Part shown: positions 35,001-46,780 of the stretch, in pieces
Layout: every line of letters starts with the position of its first letter
Position numbering within the stretch: the first letter of the stretch is position 1
DNA from: Anoplopoma fimbria
Lineage: Eukaryota; Chordata; Actinopteri; Perciformes; Anoplopomatidae
DNA length: 64,000 nucleotides
Assembly (NCBI RefSeq): GCF_027596085.1
Contig: NC_072460.1
Location: forward strand, 2,604,151 to 2,668,150
Reading direction: 5' to 3'
Made by a program: the position numbers and the translations under genes
Notes under the pieces: generated by a model
The model's database searches: none
Seen by the model: the letters and a program-made list of their open reading frames with translations, nothing else
Told to the model about the DNA's origin: nothing

Positions 35001-38000
35001 GTACTATTAAGGACTTTCTTTTACTTTATACGACATAATATACTTTGAAATGTTTTTACTTTTTTCGACATACTATATAGGACTTTTTAAAACTTATTTT
35101 TACAAACTATACTATGAAACTTTCTTTTGACTTTTTCACATACTATCCTATGAAATATTCTGACATGCTATACTATGATTTTCTTCGACATTTTATACTA
35201 TGAGTTTTTCATAAAAAACATTTTTAATTCAATAGTAAAATGTGTTCTATGACTTTTTTTAATGCACTATGTTATGAATTGTTAAGGACTTTTTCATCAG
35301 ACTATAATATGAATTTTTTTGAAATACTACATACACTTTTTGACTTTTTATGACTTTATGACCTTTTATGCATTCATAGTAAATTGACTGTTTTATGATG
35401 TAGTATACTATGACATTTGTATGTGTTGTGTATATAAGTACTGAATGGAGGGCAGGAAGTTAACAAACAGGTCTTCTGGTGTGCAGTTGTTTGTGTAGAA
35501 GGAGAAGAGCAGCGGTAAATCCGATAATCCGGGAGCTGGATTTCATCTTCCCCAGCTCCACCTGCTACATCCGGTCCGTCAGGAAGTTTGTGATCCACTG
35601 ACAAGAGGGGGCTGGCCCAGTGACCCGGTGAGTTTGGAGCGGAGGACTTCTGGGATGCTGGTTTTGAACGAAGAGCTTAAGTCCACAAACAAGATCCTTG
35701 CATATGTTTCTGGGGAGTCGAGTTGTTGCAGGATGTAGCGCAGTCCCATTGACTGCATCATCCACTGAGCTGTTAACCACACGGTGTTCATCAGGGGTCC
35801 TCTGATGTCCAACATCAGCCAACACCAGTCTCTCAAATCATTTTTATGACCGCAGATGTCAGATGACGGGCATGTCGTAATTTAATCCTGTGATAATCCA
35901 GGTTTATAATCCTTTTGTCATTCTCCAGCTGCTCTACTAAAGACCATAACAGCTTTAAAATATATATAATTGCCATAGCATATGCAGATAGACAATCAGC
36001 ACGAAAAATGTAAACATGACAACATGAATCATATTACATTAAAGAAGACCAGAAATGACAAACACTGACAAAAAGCCAAGCAAAAGGATTAGAGACAGGG
36101 TTAGCATGCAGTGACTAGTTAGCATTATATTTGGGCCACATGAAATGATTAGGCCAATTACAGTCACAGATAGAATTTTTTTGGTCAGAGCATTTGCTTT
36201 ATTTATTGTTGTCAGGAAGTAAAGACAATTTCAACAGATAGAATTTCTGAAAACATTACGCACCCTAGCTTTAATCTTTTCATTTTTCTGAAAAACAAAT
36301 GTGGTTATTGGGGAAAGTGGTAATCCATTGTACAGATTGTACAGGCTATACTGTTGTATGCCAGGAAATCCTGGCTTGGAAATCATTCTTAGCAGGTTTA
36401 AGTGTCGATATTTTTAAATAATTCTGGAATTGTTTTTAAATAACGTTGAATTTTGTTTTTGCAAAATCTCACTTAATTTAGTTTTTGAAGCACAGAGTTG
36501 AGTATAAGATGACACCGAGGTATTTGCAACTAGAAACCAACTGTAGCTACTCACTTGATACATAAACAATGTTGTTAAGGAGCATCACTTGCTCTTTCTG
36601 TTGCCTGTTTTTTTAACATTAAGATGCAAGACAGAATTCTGCAAGCAACTTTGTGACGACCTCCGTTATCTGTGTAATTCTTTACAGTTTATATTTTTGT
36701 ATCATTCCCGTGCATTTGGACGTCAGCTCCAATTCATGCTGAAGGCATATATTGATGTATAAGCTAAAAAGGAGCAGACGTAAAATAAAGCTTTTTCATT
36801 GACACCTTATGATTACGGTTTTCGAGGTAGGATTTGAACCATCATAAGCCGCCAAAAATGTTAATTTCGACATTTTTGTAAGACTGATGTTTTTTACATG
36901 TGTAAAGGGCTCTTCTTACGTTGAGAAACACCACACAAGACTGTGCTTATAAGCATTTCCAAATTGCTTCAGTATTACCCTTTGCTTCATCTAAAAAATA
37001 TTAAGTTTTACTTTTAAAAGTATTAAGTGACCCTGATCATCAACGTTACAAATGTTTGCCGGTCAGCATTTCACTTCGATTTAATTAATGCTTTGAAAGC
37101 ATTCTTCTGTTCCTTCATTAAAATCTAAATTTACGGGCAATGAGGGTCAAGTCATTATATTATAAAACTTAAAGTTCCTCTCTGGTTTGTTGCTAAATAC
37201 AAAATCACCTTGTGTTTGACTTGTGTTTATTTTTCTAGTTGATGTTAAAATCACCAAATATATTAACTTCTTTATTTAAAATAATTTTTCATTAGCAAAA
37301 TGCTCAAACAAGACAACTTTTGCAGAGGGACAGATGAAAAAGCAACATGACACAGGACAAGGGCTGCTGGTGGCGCAGGGTAACACTCTTCTGGCTTTAT
37401 TTACAGCGTCACAAATGTAAGGGTTCTGTTGACTTTGCAATTGCTGGGTTTCTAGGTCTTTGTCCAGTGTTATTTTATACCGAATATACCAAATGACTTG
37501 TGGACAGTGGTTCAGTGCGCTTCATTGATAATGTTTGTGTTTTAGATGTTTTAGATGCTTGTTTAAGAAAGGAGATGCACTTATGACTTCTGGTGACTAG
37601 TAGTTCTCTTGAATACCTATGTTGAATACACTTATTGTAAGTCGCTTTGGATGAAAGCGTCTGCTACATGACTGTAATGTAAATGTAATGTAATGTAATA
37701 TATTTTGTGGGCTTGTAGAAGAGATATTCGGTAACACTCGCTGGCTCTGACTGTAGAGGGTTTCCTCATTTCTAGTGGAATCCGAACATTGCCAGCTCCT
37801 CTTCCTCCACGGTTAGATCCACAACTCGCCAGCACCGGTCCCAAGCAGCCGCCTTCTGTGCGATGTAGTCTGCCTGTCGCCAGACCGTTCCCTTTAGTGG
37901 CAAGGAGATGTATTTCCTCTCCCCAGGAGTTGGTCGAATATAACTCAAACAGGTAGCAGGAGCAAGGTTAGGCTGACTATCCTTACTTCCGAGGGTAGCA

Positions 38001-41000
38001 GCATTAAGATGATGTATTGTGTGTTTGCGATCCGGAGTGCTGAGGCTAGTTTACAGGTGTAAACCGTCCTGGGCTTTGGTGAATGTCTGTAAACCTGGGT
38101 TTATTGTTGTTTTAGTGGGCACACACAGTTCTTCACAAAAACTAATGTACGATGTCACAGTGTCAATGAGTTCATGCAAATCTGTAGCTGCAAAATCAAA
38201 AACACCTCAATCAGGGCAGTCAAAGCAGGCCGTTAACTCCAGTTTAGCCTCCTTGGTCCGTCTTCTCACAGGCTTGACCGCAGGCTTAGTTTGGCAGTTG
38301 AACAGACAGCGATGAGCGAGTCCGAAGGGGAACAGAGCAATAAGTGTCCTTTAACGTAGTGTGCTCTGTTAAAGTCAGCTGGAACAGTAAGCGAGGAGTC
38401 TGGGTGTTTCTTCCACGTTATTAACAATTCCGAAGAGCGCAGCACAGACGCTGCAATCCGCGGTGCCATCCCATAAGCCTACTTTTATGATTCTATACAA
38501 CGACATTTTGAATATCATACAATATTATAACTTTTTATGACATTGTTTATGGCATTCTGTAATATGATTTTGTAAATACTTTTATGAGAATATACTATGA
38601 CATTTTATGTTACTATAATATGTTTTTTTTTTAATTATTGTTTATGACATACTATACTATGACTTTTTCATGACACAAATGCAGTGCCGGTTCGGATCGG
38701 GCCCCTTTGTTGGCCCTTGAAAGTGCTTTGTGCATCATTCCTGAGAACTGCTCAACGTTTGGTTGTAACGTCATCCAGCAGCAAACTGGAAATGCATTCC
38801 ATGAGCCGCTCATCTAGATATCTATAACTTTATATATATATCTAGATGAGATGACTCTATGTATACATTTGTGTCTCTATGTATAGAGATTTAAATATCT
38901 CTCTCTCTATATAAATATATATATTTAATTTTTTTTTGGGGGGGGGTTAAAGTTATATATATAAATATGCAAATAGTTGGAACCATGGGTAACAAGCACC
39001 ACATGAAGGTAAAACATGTCATATGATCTGCACTGTGGAGGCTGTCTTTCACATTTTTGTAAAGAGTAATTCAAATTAACCTGAGCCTGAAGGTCAAAGG
39101 TCACCATGGAGAAACACAGGTTCAGCAGGAAGTATTGCACCTGGATGCTATCCAAGGCCCCGCCCACACGGAACGCCATCCTGTTGGGCATCAGGATGAG
39201 CAGTATGGTGCAGATGACGTGGATGCCGCCAAAACACATGATGCACACAAAACGAACCTGTGACACAAACAGATCACAGCTAGTAAATCAAATTTGGTTG
39301 ATTATAAATGACATATATGAAACATCCTTTTATGCAGTTATGAATAGTGATGATACGTTGTACTAATACATTTCAGTCTGGATTAAAGTGATCTACTGAC
39401 GGAGCGACCGATCGACAAAAACAAAAATAAAAGACATGCAGAATGTGTTTCCTGTGATAAAGCCTAAGGATGATTATTCAGGGAAGGGGTCACTAACCAG
39501 CAAACCTTTTACTAAACAGGAGAATCTTGCAAAGAACAGTGACTTGACAGTGATTTTCCATCAGTTCACTTTCACAATATCAAGGCAGATAAAAGGAAGA
39601 TAATTCAGCATCAGCAAACATCAACAAACAGCGATACTATCCAGCCAGAGATATAAAGATTTACACAACTAGACGTGACTGATACATGCAACAATACCGA
39701 CATCAAGTGCTGGAACAACAGGATAAGAGTTATAAGGATCTGCTGTATTTATTTATTAATAAAGTGAGATTATTAGCAGTATGAATCTAATCTAATTGTA
39801 TCTTTATCTTTTACTTTCACTTATCCTGATGTGTGCTGAGAGTAATTAAGCTTCAATAGCTGGAGCGAATGGCTGCTAGTCATTTCCCCGTCTCTAGCAC
39901 AGTGTGGTTGAGCCGACATGGTCCGTACAATGATCAGGGTCTGGTGTTTTTAAAAGAAGTCAATGGTCTAGACAACTGGTTACAGCTGCTACTGAAAAAA
40001 AGAAGAAGAAAACATTAAAACAACCAAATTTATACTGGTGTCCAACTGTCCCCCCCACTATATTTCAAATTGTCCAAATCCAGAGGGATAGTTTAAGGTT
40101 AACTTACTTTTGGGACAAAGTGACAGCCATTTATACGATGAGTTTCATATGCTCTTGATTGTTGATGGGCTTCAAATTTTAAGAAATTAGTTGTTTTTTT
40201 ATTACGTGTCTATATATTCTTCTTATCTTTAAGAAAAAGAAGCAGAGTTTAATGAGTTAAGAATAAGAGGAAGACTAATTGTAATTTTAAGAATTATTCA
40301 ACAAATATTTTTAATTTTTATTTTCCCATTCTCAAATGTAATACTGTATTTTATGTCTTAATGTCTCACTTGTTTCTAATATATTGGGGCTGGAACTATG
40401 AGTTCTCATTTAAACATGTTATATCATGGATTCTTGTTTTTTGTAAAGTCAATAATAAATCAGTATTCAAAAGAATAAGAAACCAGGTCATGAAAACATT
40501 TCAGTCGCAAACATTTTAGAGTCAGCACTCTCTGATTTAAATAAACAACAACAACATTATTATTTAAATGATTATTATTTATAAAAAACAGTAGGCGGGG
40601 ACCTACCAGCAGCTGCTGCTTGTCCTTTGATCCCAGCACAGAGAAGTTGACCACAGATCGAAACATAACCAACAACACGCTGAGTACAAACACCACCAGC
40701 TCCTGTGTATTCTCCTGCAACACCCCCGGCTGATGTAGTAGATGCAGAACACTGCATGCATGGGACAGACCATACCATGACCACATACAGCATGAGTCAC
40801 TTATTACAATAATGTATTCTTTATAACTCTACAATTACTCTGTATATCTGACTGTAACGCCCTTATGATGCAGTGTTCATTCATATGTTATACTAATTAT
40901 GGTCCTGATACTGGGACGGCATTAGTTCCATTTGCTATATTCTTATGTTGGATTAACGGAGGCAGATGACAAATATTAACAATTTATTTATCGTTATGAT

Positions 41001-44000
41001 CTTTTCTCTTTTCAATATGTAACATAATTTAAAAAATGCTGATTATAAGCAACCAAAGCCCAAAGTTTTTCTTAACTTAATCTGATCAGTATTATTCATT
41101 TAAACTCAATTATTGCATTAACTACTCTGCCCACTGTGCGCTGTTAGCTTTGGTCGGCTGGAAGGCGGGGGAAAGTCTTTAGTAAATATATTTGCATGCA
41201 CACTTTCCTGTTTTTCATGGTTATTACTCAAACTAACTACTAGTGTTTCAAGATAACAAGTCACAGCTTTGACATATAATTAGTAAAGTATTACCTTGAA
41301 AGTAGGATGAATTTCTGCATTATAATATGGTAATTACCAATTTTGACTTTTCAAGAATTTTCATGCGATTTTGAAGGTTATACAAAGATAGTAGCTTATA
41401 ATATTATAAAAAAAAAAAACCAACATATATTACCTCATGAGTATCATGTTCTGTGTAACCAAAACTGGTTTAAGTTACCTAAATGTGAGTATTACTGTAT
41501 GATAATTCACTGAATAGTTTGGGACTATGAATCAGATGAAGACATTTTAAGATGTTACAATGGGTTTTGCGAAATTGCCTCATTTCCTTCACAGGTTTCA
41601 TCACATGATTACCAGAAAGACATCTGCTTCCTGCAGAAGATTAACAGTGCAGCAGTCACAGTTCAGTGAAGACGACTTCCTAAAGACTGATTGTATTTGG
41701 ATTTCTTCCTTGCAATGGAGTCATTGTATTCATTGTACTCACATATTCCAACCAACTGGATGAGAGATACAGTTAAGTTTTCCTCATCATACAAGTCAGT
41801 GTCTATGGCCTGCTTGGAGATGCTGTACAGGGTCAGGCCAAGCAGGGCCAGCAGAGACGCTATGGTGAAGCAGAAGTAGAGCTTGAGCAGACGGGGCAGC
41901 TCTGACCAGGGCTTCACCTACAAGAGGGTGGAGGTGGAGAGGACAAAGACCGTGAAACAACATGGGATGACAACAAAACTCATTGGAACAAGTGTCTGCA
42001 AATCCATTTTCACAAGTAGGAAAATGTTAACACAGTATGGCTGAAGGACTGGGATTTCTGGGACAAAAGCTCTTCAATAGTTTGTAATGAAGTAAATGAT
42101 TATTTAGATGACATTTGAACCCATTATTAAACCCACACAATTTGTTTCAGTTTCCCTCGATTTCATAACACTTAAAAAAAATCTAGAGCCCTGCTTATTT
42201 TATCCTGCAGCAGCTCACCGGTCCACATGGTGTCGTGATCAAATCCTGGTGTCTTGGCCTCAGGTTTGGAGACGGAAGATCAGGGCTTCCCTCTGGTTGC
42301 CTGGAAATCTGGTTGCCCAGCAAAAAACTGCAGTGTAAAAAAAAAAAAGGTTCACTTTATATTTTTATATATACTGTATATATATATGAATACAGTAGGC
42401 CTTTTTGACTGCAGACATTGTGAGTTGTAGCAGAAAAAGCAACAGTGTTAAAAAATGAACAATGGTTCTATTCAACTAGAATGCCCCAGTTAACCATGAC
42501 AGTGTTACAGGGTTCATCAATTACATTTTTTACACGTGCTTTTCCTTCTGTGGCATGTCAAAATGTTTTCTCTAAAAATGCCTATGAAAAATTGGACAAA
42601 TAAGGAAATATAAAGAAATGTCCTTGTGAAACAGCGTGTTCAGTAAGTACAGGCCAGATGACTAAAAAGATCTAAAAAACTGCTTTAAATGGACCTTTGT
42701 TATAAAGTAAGTGTCACACTGTGTACACCGACAGCTGACTAAATTCCAGGACTTAAAACACCCAAAGCAGGTTAAATAAAAAAGGGTCATTAGGCCCAGT
42801 GAGCACTAGACGGGATTTAGACGTCTAAATCTGGTCTAAAACTGGTTGAAATCGGGTCTAAACGTCTATAGACGTCTTTTAGCCGTCTTTTCAACCGGCT
42901 AATGATTTGCAATAGTGCATTTGTAACCCTCTACATTGTGCTAATAATGTTATATCATCATTTTAGATTAACTATGAAACCACATCCACATTTCTCAGTT
43001 GAAAGCCAATATTGAAAATCACGTCTAAATGTGGTCTAAACGTGAATGTCTAATAGACGTCTACAAATAGACGTTGAATAAACTTTCACTTTTGAACCAC
43101 TATTAGACGTCTAATAGACAGAAAAATGCTCACTGGGGCGGAGCAAAGACTAAACACACAAGAGAGAAAGAGTAATGAGGGAGGGGTTAAACCAATCACA
43201 GCAGGCTAGGTAATAACACAGGCAGGCAGAAACACACAGAGGCAGGACGTGAAGCTACCTGAAACAAGAAATAAGGTGAGTACTCAATAAACGCTGTGTC
43301 TGCAGTGCACAAGGATTTCAAGTATATTTGAAAAGTCCACACTGCCTTACTGAGCACGGGGAGCTACAACAGCCAAGGCTCAGTCTGGAGAATCCTGAAA
43401 GTGATCCTGCTGTGAAACCAGAGGGAATGTGGATCTACATAAGAGTCAGCTTTTCACATGAATGTTCTTGTTTTGTCACGTGTACAGTCAGTAATGACAG
43501 ACCCATGACTGATGTAGAGCGTGGCAAGATGGACAGTTTGGAAATAAAGTGAATTCACCACAGTGCTTCATTAAAGCAGCACTTTAATATTCAGCTTTGG
43601 GGAAAGAATCACAATAAAGGTGTTTTTGTGTGTGTAAGGCCAGATTGAAAATATTACAAAAATAAAGATTTGAATGAAATGGACAAACGTTTAAAGGTTA
43701 TTCAATAACATAATGAATGGCAAGAAATCTATTAATCTATTCATGCAGGCAGACCAAAAATCATAATGTGTGTGCTGAATATGTTAGTATTGTCTTTAAT
43801 AACTTAAGGTAACATCATTTCATCATTGACATTCCAATGATTTTTCTTACTAACTTACTTTTTCCTCGTGCACTAAAAAAATCACTTCTTTATCATCAGA
43901 TCTAGACTAAAATGTCTATTTAATAAATTCACTTATGCCACATTTCTCCATGACTTTTACCAGCTCCACCTAGAGACAGTCAGCAGATGAACCAAAGACT

Positions 44001-44204
44001 GTGAGATTCAGTTTATGATAATAATCATAAACCTTTTTGAAGTTGTATCACAGTTTGCACCAACTACCTCTAATGTTTCTAGATATCATAACAGAGCATG
44101 CCATAACATGTCCTCATGACGCAAACGAGGAAATAGATGAAACCATAACCTGTAAGGGTGAATACATAACTCCACAAACGCTCCACTGACCTCTGCTCGT
44201 CCAT
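32043..44204 (-). CDS. unidentified multi-pass membrane protein (9 exons; apparent 1-base frameshift)
   Basis: Exons in transcript order: 44191-44204, 42219-42300, 41743-41917, 40607-40751, 39081-39257, 32823-32939, 32588-32674, 32148-32295, 32043-32101. All have GT/AG borders and matching phases. The model encodes 334 aa if one base is restored in exon 4. The N-terminus is about 35 hydrophilic residues (MDEQRQPEGSPDLPSP...). Then come roughly eight hydrophobic segments, near residues 45-65, 80-100, 109-130, 141-163, 180-206, 217-238, 244-265 and 279-305. Distinctive stretches are PWSELPRLLKLYF, LQENTQELVVFVLS, LNLCFSMVTFDLQAQ, VFMVQNLPQLAFFCYLMYE and STYTLEAAAVTGAL. It has GPCR-like size but no rhodopsin-type DRY or NPxxY motif I can see. 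I do not recognise the family. In exon 4 the frame breaks at a run of five C on the + strand (40723-40727); six would restore it. The start ATG has G at -3 and +4. The 5'UTR may begin at a TTTTTTTCAG acceptor just upstream of the ATG. Confidence 0.72.
33090..35425. repeat. degenerate satellite, CATACTATACTATGACTTTT family
   Basis: About 2.3 kb of diverged tandem repeats built on CATACTATACTATGACTTTT followed by T-rich spacers with TCGAC or TCAAC. Unit length varies around 25-35 bp. It fills much of the 6.1-kb intron between orphan-gene exons 39081-39257 and 32823-32939. Short relics of the same motif recur at about 38500-38670, after the LINE remnant. Confidence 0.85.
34085..34190 (+). mobile_element. 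LINE 3'-tail fragment
   Basis: GTGTACAGATTGTGAAGACG...ACAAATTTGTGAATTTGGGC then ACAAAATAAATTGAATTGA. This is the common teleost LINE 3' end with a TTGAA microsatellite tail, embedded in the satellite. Confidence 0.6.
35445..35840 (-). mobile_element. LINE reverse-transcriptase remnant (broken)
   Basis: Minus-strand frames give LRYILQQLDSPETYARILFV then DLSSSFKTSIPEVL, matching the RT region with the FVDFSSAFNT-type motif of fish L2/Rex1-like LINEs. A shifted frame continues SCQWITNFLTDR, and a third gives LLFSFYTNNCTPEDL. At least two frame breaks and an internal deletion mean it is dead. Confidence 0.82.
37553..37702 (+). mobile_element. short interspersed element, copy 1
   Basis: Contains AGATGCTTGTTTAAGAAAGG, TAAGTCGCTTTGGATGAAAG and CGTCTGCTACATGACTG followed by a TGTAATG tail. 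A nearly identical copy lies at 60585-60732. Non-autonomous; no coding capacity. Confidence 0.8.
38080..38335 (-). mobile_element. LINE ORF2 remnant upstream of the RT domain
   Basis: Minus-strand reading gives ACFDCPD, a TGA, then GVFDFAATDLHELID and TVTSYISFCEELCVPTKT. This resembles the linker between endonuclease and RT in fish L2/Rex1-type LINEs, where a Trp normally replaces the stop. Same strand and expected order as the RT remnant at 35445-35840, so possibly one insertion later split. Confidence 0.7.
42795..43137. mobile_element. MITE with CCCAGTGAGCA terminal inverted repeats
   Basis: A 343-bp element bounded by CCCAGTGAGCA and TGCTCACTGGG. Inside, the palindrome AGACGTCT and near versions are repeated in subterminal regions (about 42819, 42863-42875, 43054-43075, 43104-43120). 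No open frame. It lies upstream of orphan-gene exon 2, in its first intron. Confidence 0.85.
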
Positions 44205-44940
44205 TCCCCTGCCGGCCTGTGGGACTATGTTATCACACTCCTGTTGCTGTCACCTCCCACTGAAAAAAAGTTTCATATTTCACAATAAACACAATGTGTC
44301 AACAGGAACAAAAGCTCGTTGTTCTTCTGCTTTTTTCATTTCTTCTTCGCCTTTGAGCTGGTGTGCTGGTGGCGCTGCTGCTCTCTGGAGGACGGAGAGG
44401 CTTCTTTTACACAATACAATGAGATGAATAGTGACATAATTCAATATTTATCAGAACTAAACATTAGAATGAATCCAAATCTTGCTTTTCAGTAAATGCA
44501 AGAATTTACTGAAATTTCAGTCCACTTTTCAAGTCTTTTTTTTTCAAGTTTCATAGTAAGCCTCTAAAATAATAATTTAAATGAATTCCACAAATCATGC
44601 ATTAAATACCCTACTATCACTGTGAAGGGTTCTTTAGTTTTTGACTGCACTAATTGGAAAGTTGGAGTCACATTGATAAGTTTTTTTTATTATTTTATCC
44701 CAGTGCTGGAGTAAAAGGGAAACTCAGCTCTGCTCCCAGCAGACCACATGACACATGACAATAAAAACACTGTGCAATAATAGTTAAAATAGTTTTTTTC
44801 TGTCTGTAAATATTATATTTCAGTTATTGTGTTTTTCTACTGTTTTTATTGCTTATTTATAATACTTGTTTTTTTATTTTTCATTTTTTTATTTTTATCT
44901 TGTCTTTATTTACTATGTCTCTTGTGTGCACTTTACTCTC

Positions 44941-44993
44941 TGCTGCTGTAAGCCTGCTAATTTCCCTGCTGCGGGACTAATAAAGGATTATCT

Positions 44994-45023
<30 letters not shown>
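44941..45023 (-). mobile_element. LINE-tail repeat with (TCTTA)n
   Basis: GCTAATTTCCCTGCTGCGGG and ACTAATAAAGGATTATC, then five TCTTA repeats. A complementary copy lies at 52778-52830. Confidence 0.7.
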
Positions 45024-45024
<1 letters not shown>

Positions 45025-45587
45025 TAGCACATATGTTGAACACACAGAGATCAGTTAACAAGTTGGGGGCAGTTCTATTTTTCACCCTGTAAAAGCAGCC
45101 GTATGATGTGTTATGTGGCTCTGGAAGAGTAAAGTGTGGTAAACATTGTCTTGGGAGACTTTAAATTATTAATAGACCTGTATTACAAACCAGGGGTTCA
45201 GAGAGGGGGGGCTTTAGCAGGCAGGGTCTAAAGATGGTTCTGGTTGTTGGAGAGTTCCAGTGTTTTTGGAGCATTAACCCAAAACAGACAGACTATCTTC
45301 TGCTGCCTTGCCTGCCCATTAAAACAAATCTGTATCTTACAAATCAACCAAACTTTATGAAAGTGCAACCCTGAATCACTGCTGTGCTTCAATGATAACG
45401 CATCCTCAGTGTTTGTCTCCCTCCAGTGGTCACAGTGGGAAACTACAACTCCTATAACATGTTTTACAGTACTATTTGGTTATAATAACTGGATATAATT
45501 AATAATACAAATACAATATGCACCAATTAACACCAATTAATAAGCCAACCATATTAATGCAGTTACTCATTGTATTAAAGTCAGTTA

Positions 45588-45806
45588 TACAGAACCAGTC
45601 AAAAGTTTGTTCACACCTTCTCATTCAACTACTTTGAATAATCTAAAATATAAAACATATTCTGGTTTGTTGAGCATTTGTTTGTTTACCACATAATTCC
45701 ATATGTGTTCCTTCATAGTTTGGATGTCTTCAATATTAATCTACAATGTAGAAAATAAAGAAAAACCATTGAATGAGAAGTGTCCAAACTTGTGACTGGT
45801 ACTGTA
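45588..45806. mobile_element. Tc1/mariner-type MITE
   Basis: 219-bp element. The left end TACAGAACCAGTCAAAAGTT mirrors the right end AACTTGTGACTGGTACTGTA. Inner inverted repeats are also present (CTCATTCAACTACTTTG versus AACCATTGAATGAGAAG). The ends are those of the widespread fish Tc1-like family, with terminal TA as expected for its target. No transposase frame. Confidence 0.85.
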
Positions 45807-46389
45807 GGTGTAGTAGTGCAGTTACATGTATTATTTTGCAGCAGAACTGCAATCTATGTTGTGTAAATATAACTGTTGTCCATAGACATGAATGCATCTG
45901 GAATAATAACCTCCATAGTAGTCACAGAACTACTATATTTGTATGCAGAGCCCCTTTAATTTGCATTTGATGAACAAATCAAATATTGCATTGGTTTTAA
46001 ATTACGACAGAAATCTTGAGCAACCCTTTGAAGACATCAATCACCACCAAGTGTGTCGTGGCAAGTCCAACTGAGTCTCACCGGAAACGCAGATATTGCA
46101 TCCTGCAAAATGAAACCATATTCTTTTTAATCTGGAGAAATATACCAACTGATAATCAAACATATATATTTAAGATTAAAAGAGTAAAAATATAAATAAA
46201 AATGCAATTCAATGAGTTTGGACCCAGAGAGCACCCTCTGGTTACCACTGGGCAGACAGTCATGGGTGCTACATTTAATTGGAGACTTCCTGTTTTATTG
46301 TGAAGAGGCTGGCTTGCTTTGTGTTGTTCTCTGGGGTCAGCAGCCACGTCTCTCAGTCAGGTGCACAGATTGTGGAGATGGTAACTCAG

Positions 46390-46594
46390 ACGCACACGCA
46401 GGAGGTGTTTGTGCGCAGAGAGCTGTGCGTAAAGTGGCGTCGGGCGGTGTAGCCTCCTCTGCTCCACACCGCATGCCTCTGCAGGCAAACGTCAATGTGC
46501 AACTTCCTCTTTCTGCAACACTCCGTGTCGTTGACCGGCCGGGTTTGCAACCTTTCAAAGCTCAAGTTGGAAACCAGCAGCTTCATTCCAAGAG
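46390..46594 (+). other. slc35e2: likely 5' untranslated exon of slc35e2
   Basis: CpG-containing sequence (GGCGTCGGGCGG, GACCGGCCGGG) ends at a strong donor, CCAAGAG/GTAAGA, at 46594/46595. It precedes the minisatellite intron and the 5'UTR acceptor at 50938. Its 5' end is inferred. A 128-codon open frame runs through it, but its sequence is not protein-like and I treat it as untranslated. Confidence 0.5.
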
Positions 46595-46780
46595 GTAAGA
46601 GTTCTCCCTTTAGACCCGGTGGGGTTACATTGTTGCGCGTTGAGAACAAAGCTCCGGAGATAAGGAAACCACCACCTGGGGCTGGAATAACAGACCACGC
46701 TCCACCAGATACCACAGTCTGTGTGAAGAGAGGGTCGTGTTAGGTTCACCTGGTATTCTGGTTACTTTCATGCGAGGAGC

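Noticed and set aside
36829..36839. Isolated GGTTCAAATCC B-box on the minus strand
   Set aside because: No A-box or cloverleaf at the expected distance.
40460..40606. Extension of the orphan-gene exon as a 108-codon open frame
   Set aside because: A GTAGGT donor at 40606 with matching phase to the next exon shows the coding part ends at 40607; the remainder is intron read-through.
46212..46598. 128-codon open frame at the slc35e2 5' end
   Set aside because: Composition is not protein-like, no homology recognised, and it runs across a strong GTAAGA donor; better explained as an untranslated exon.
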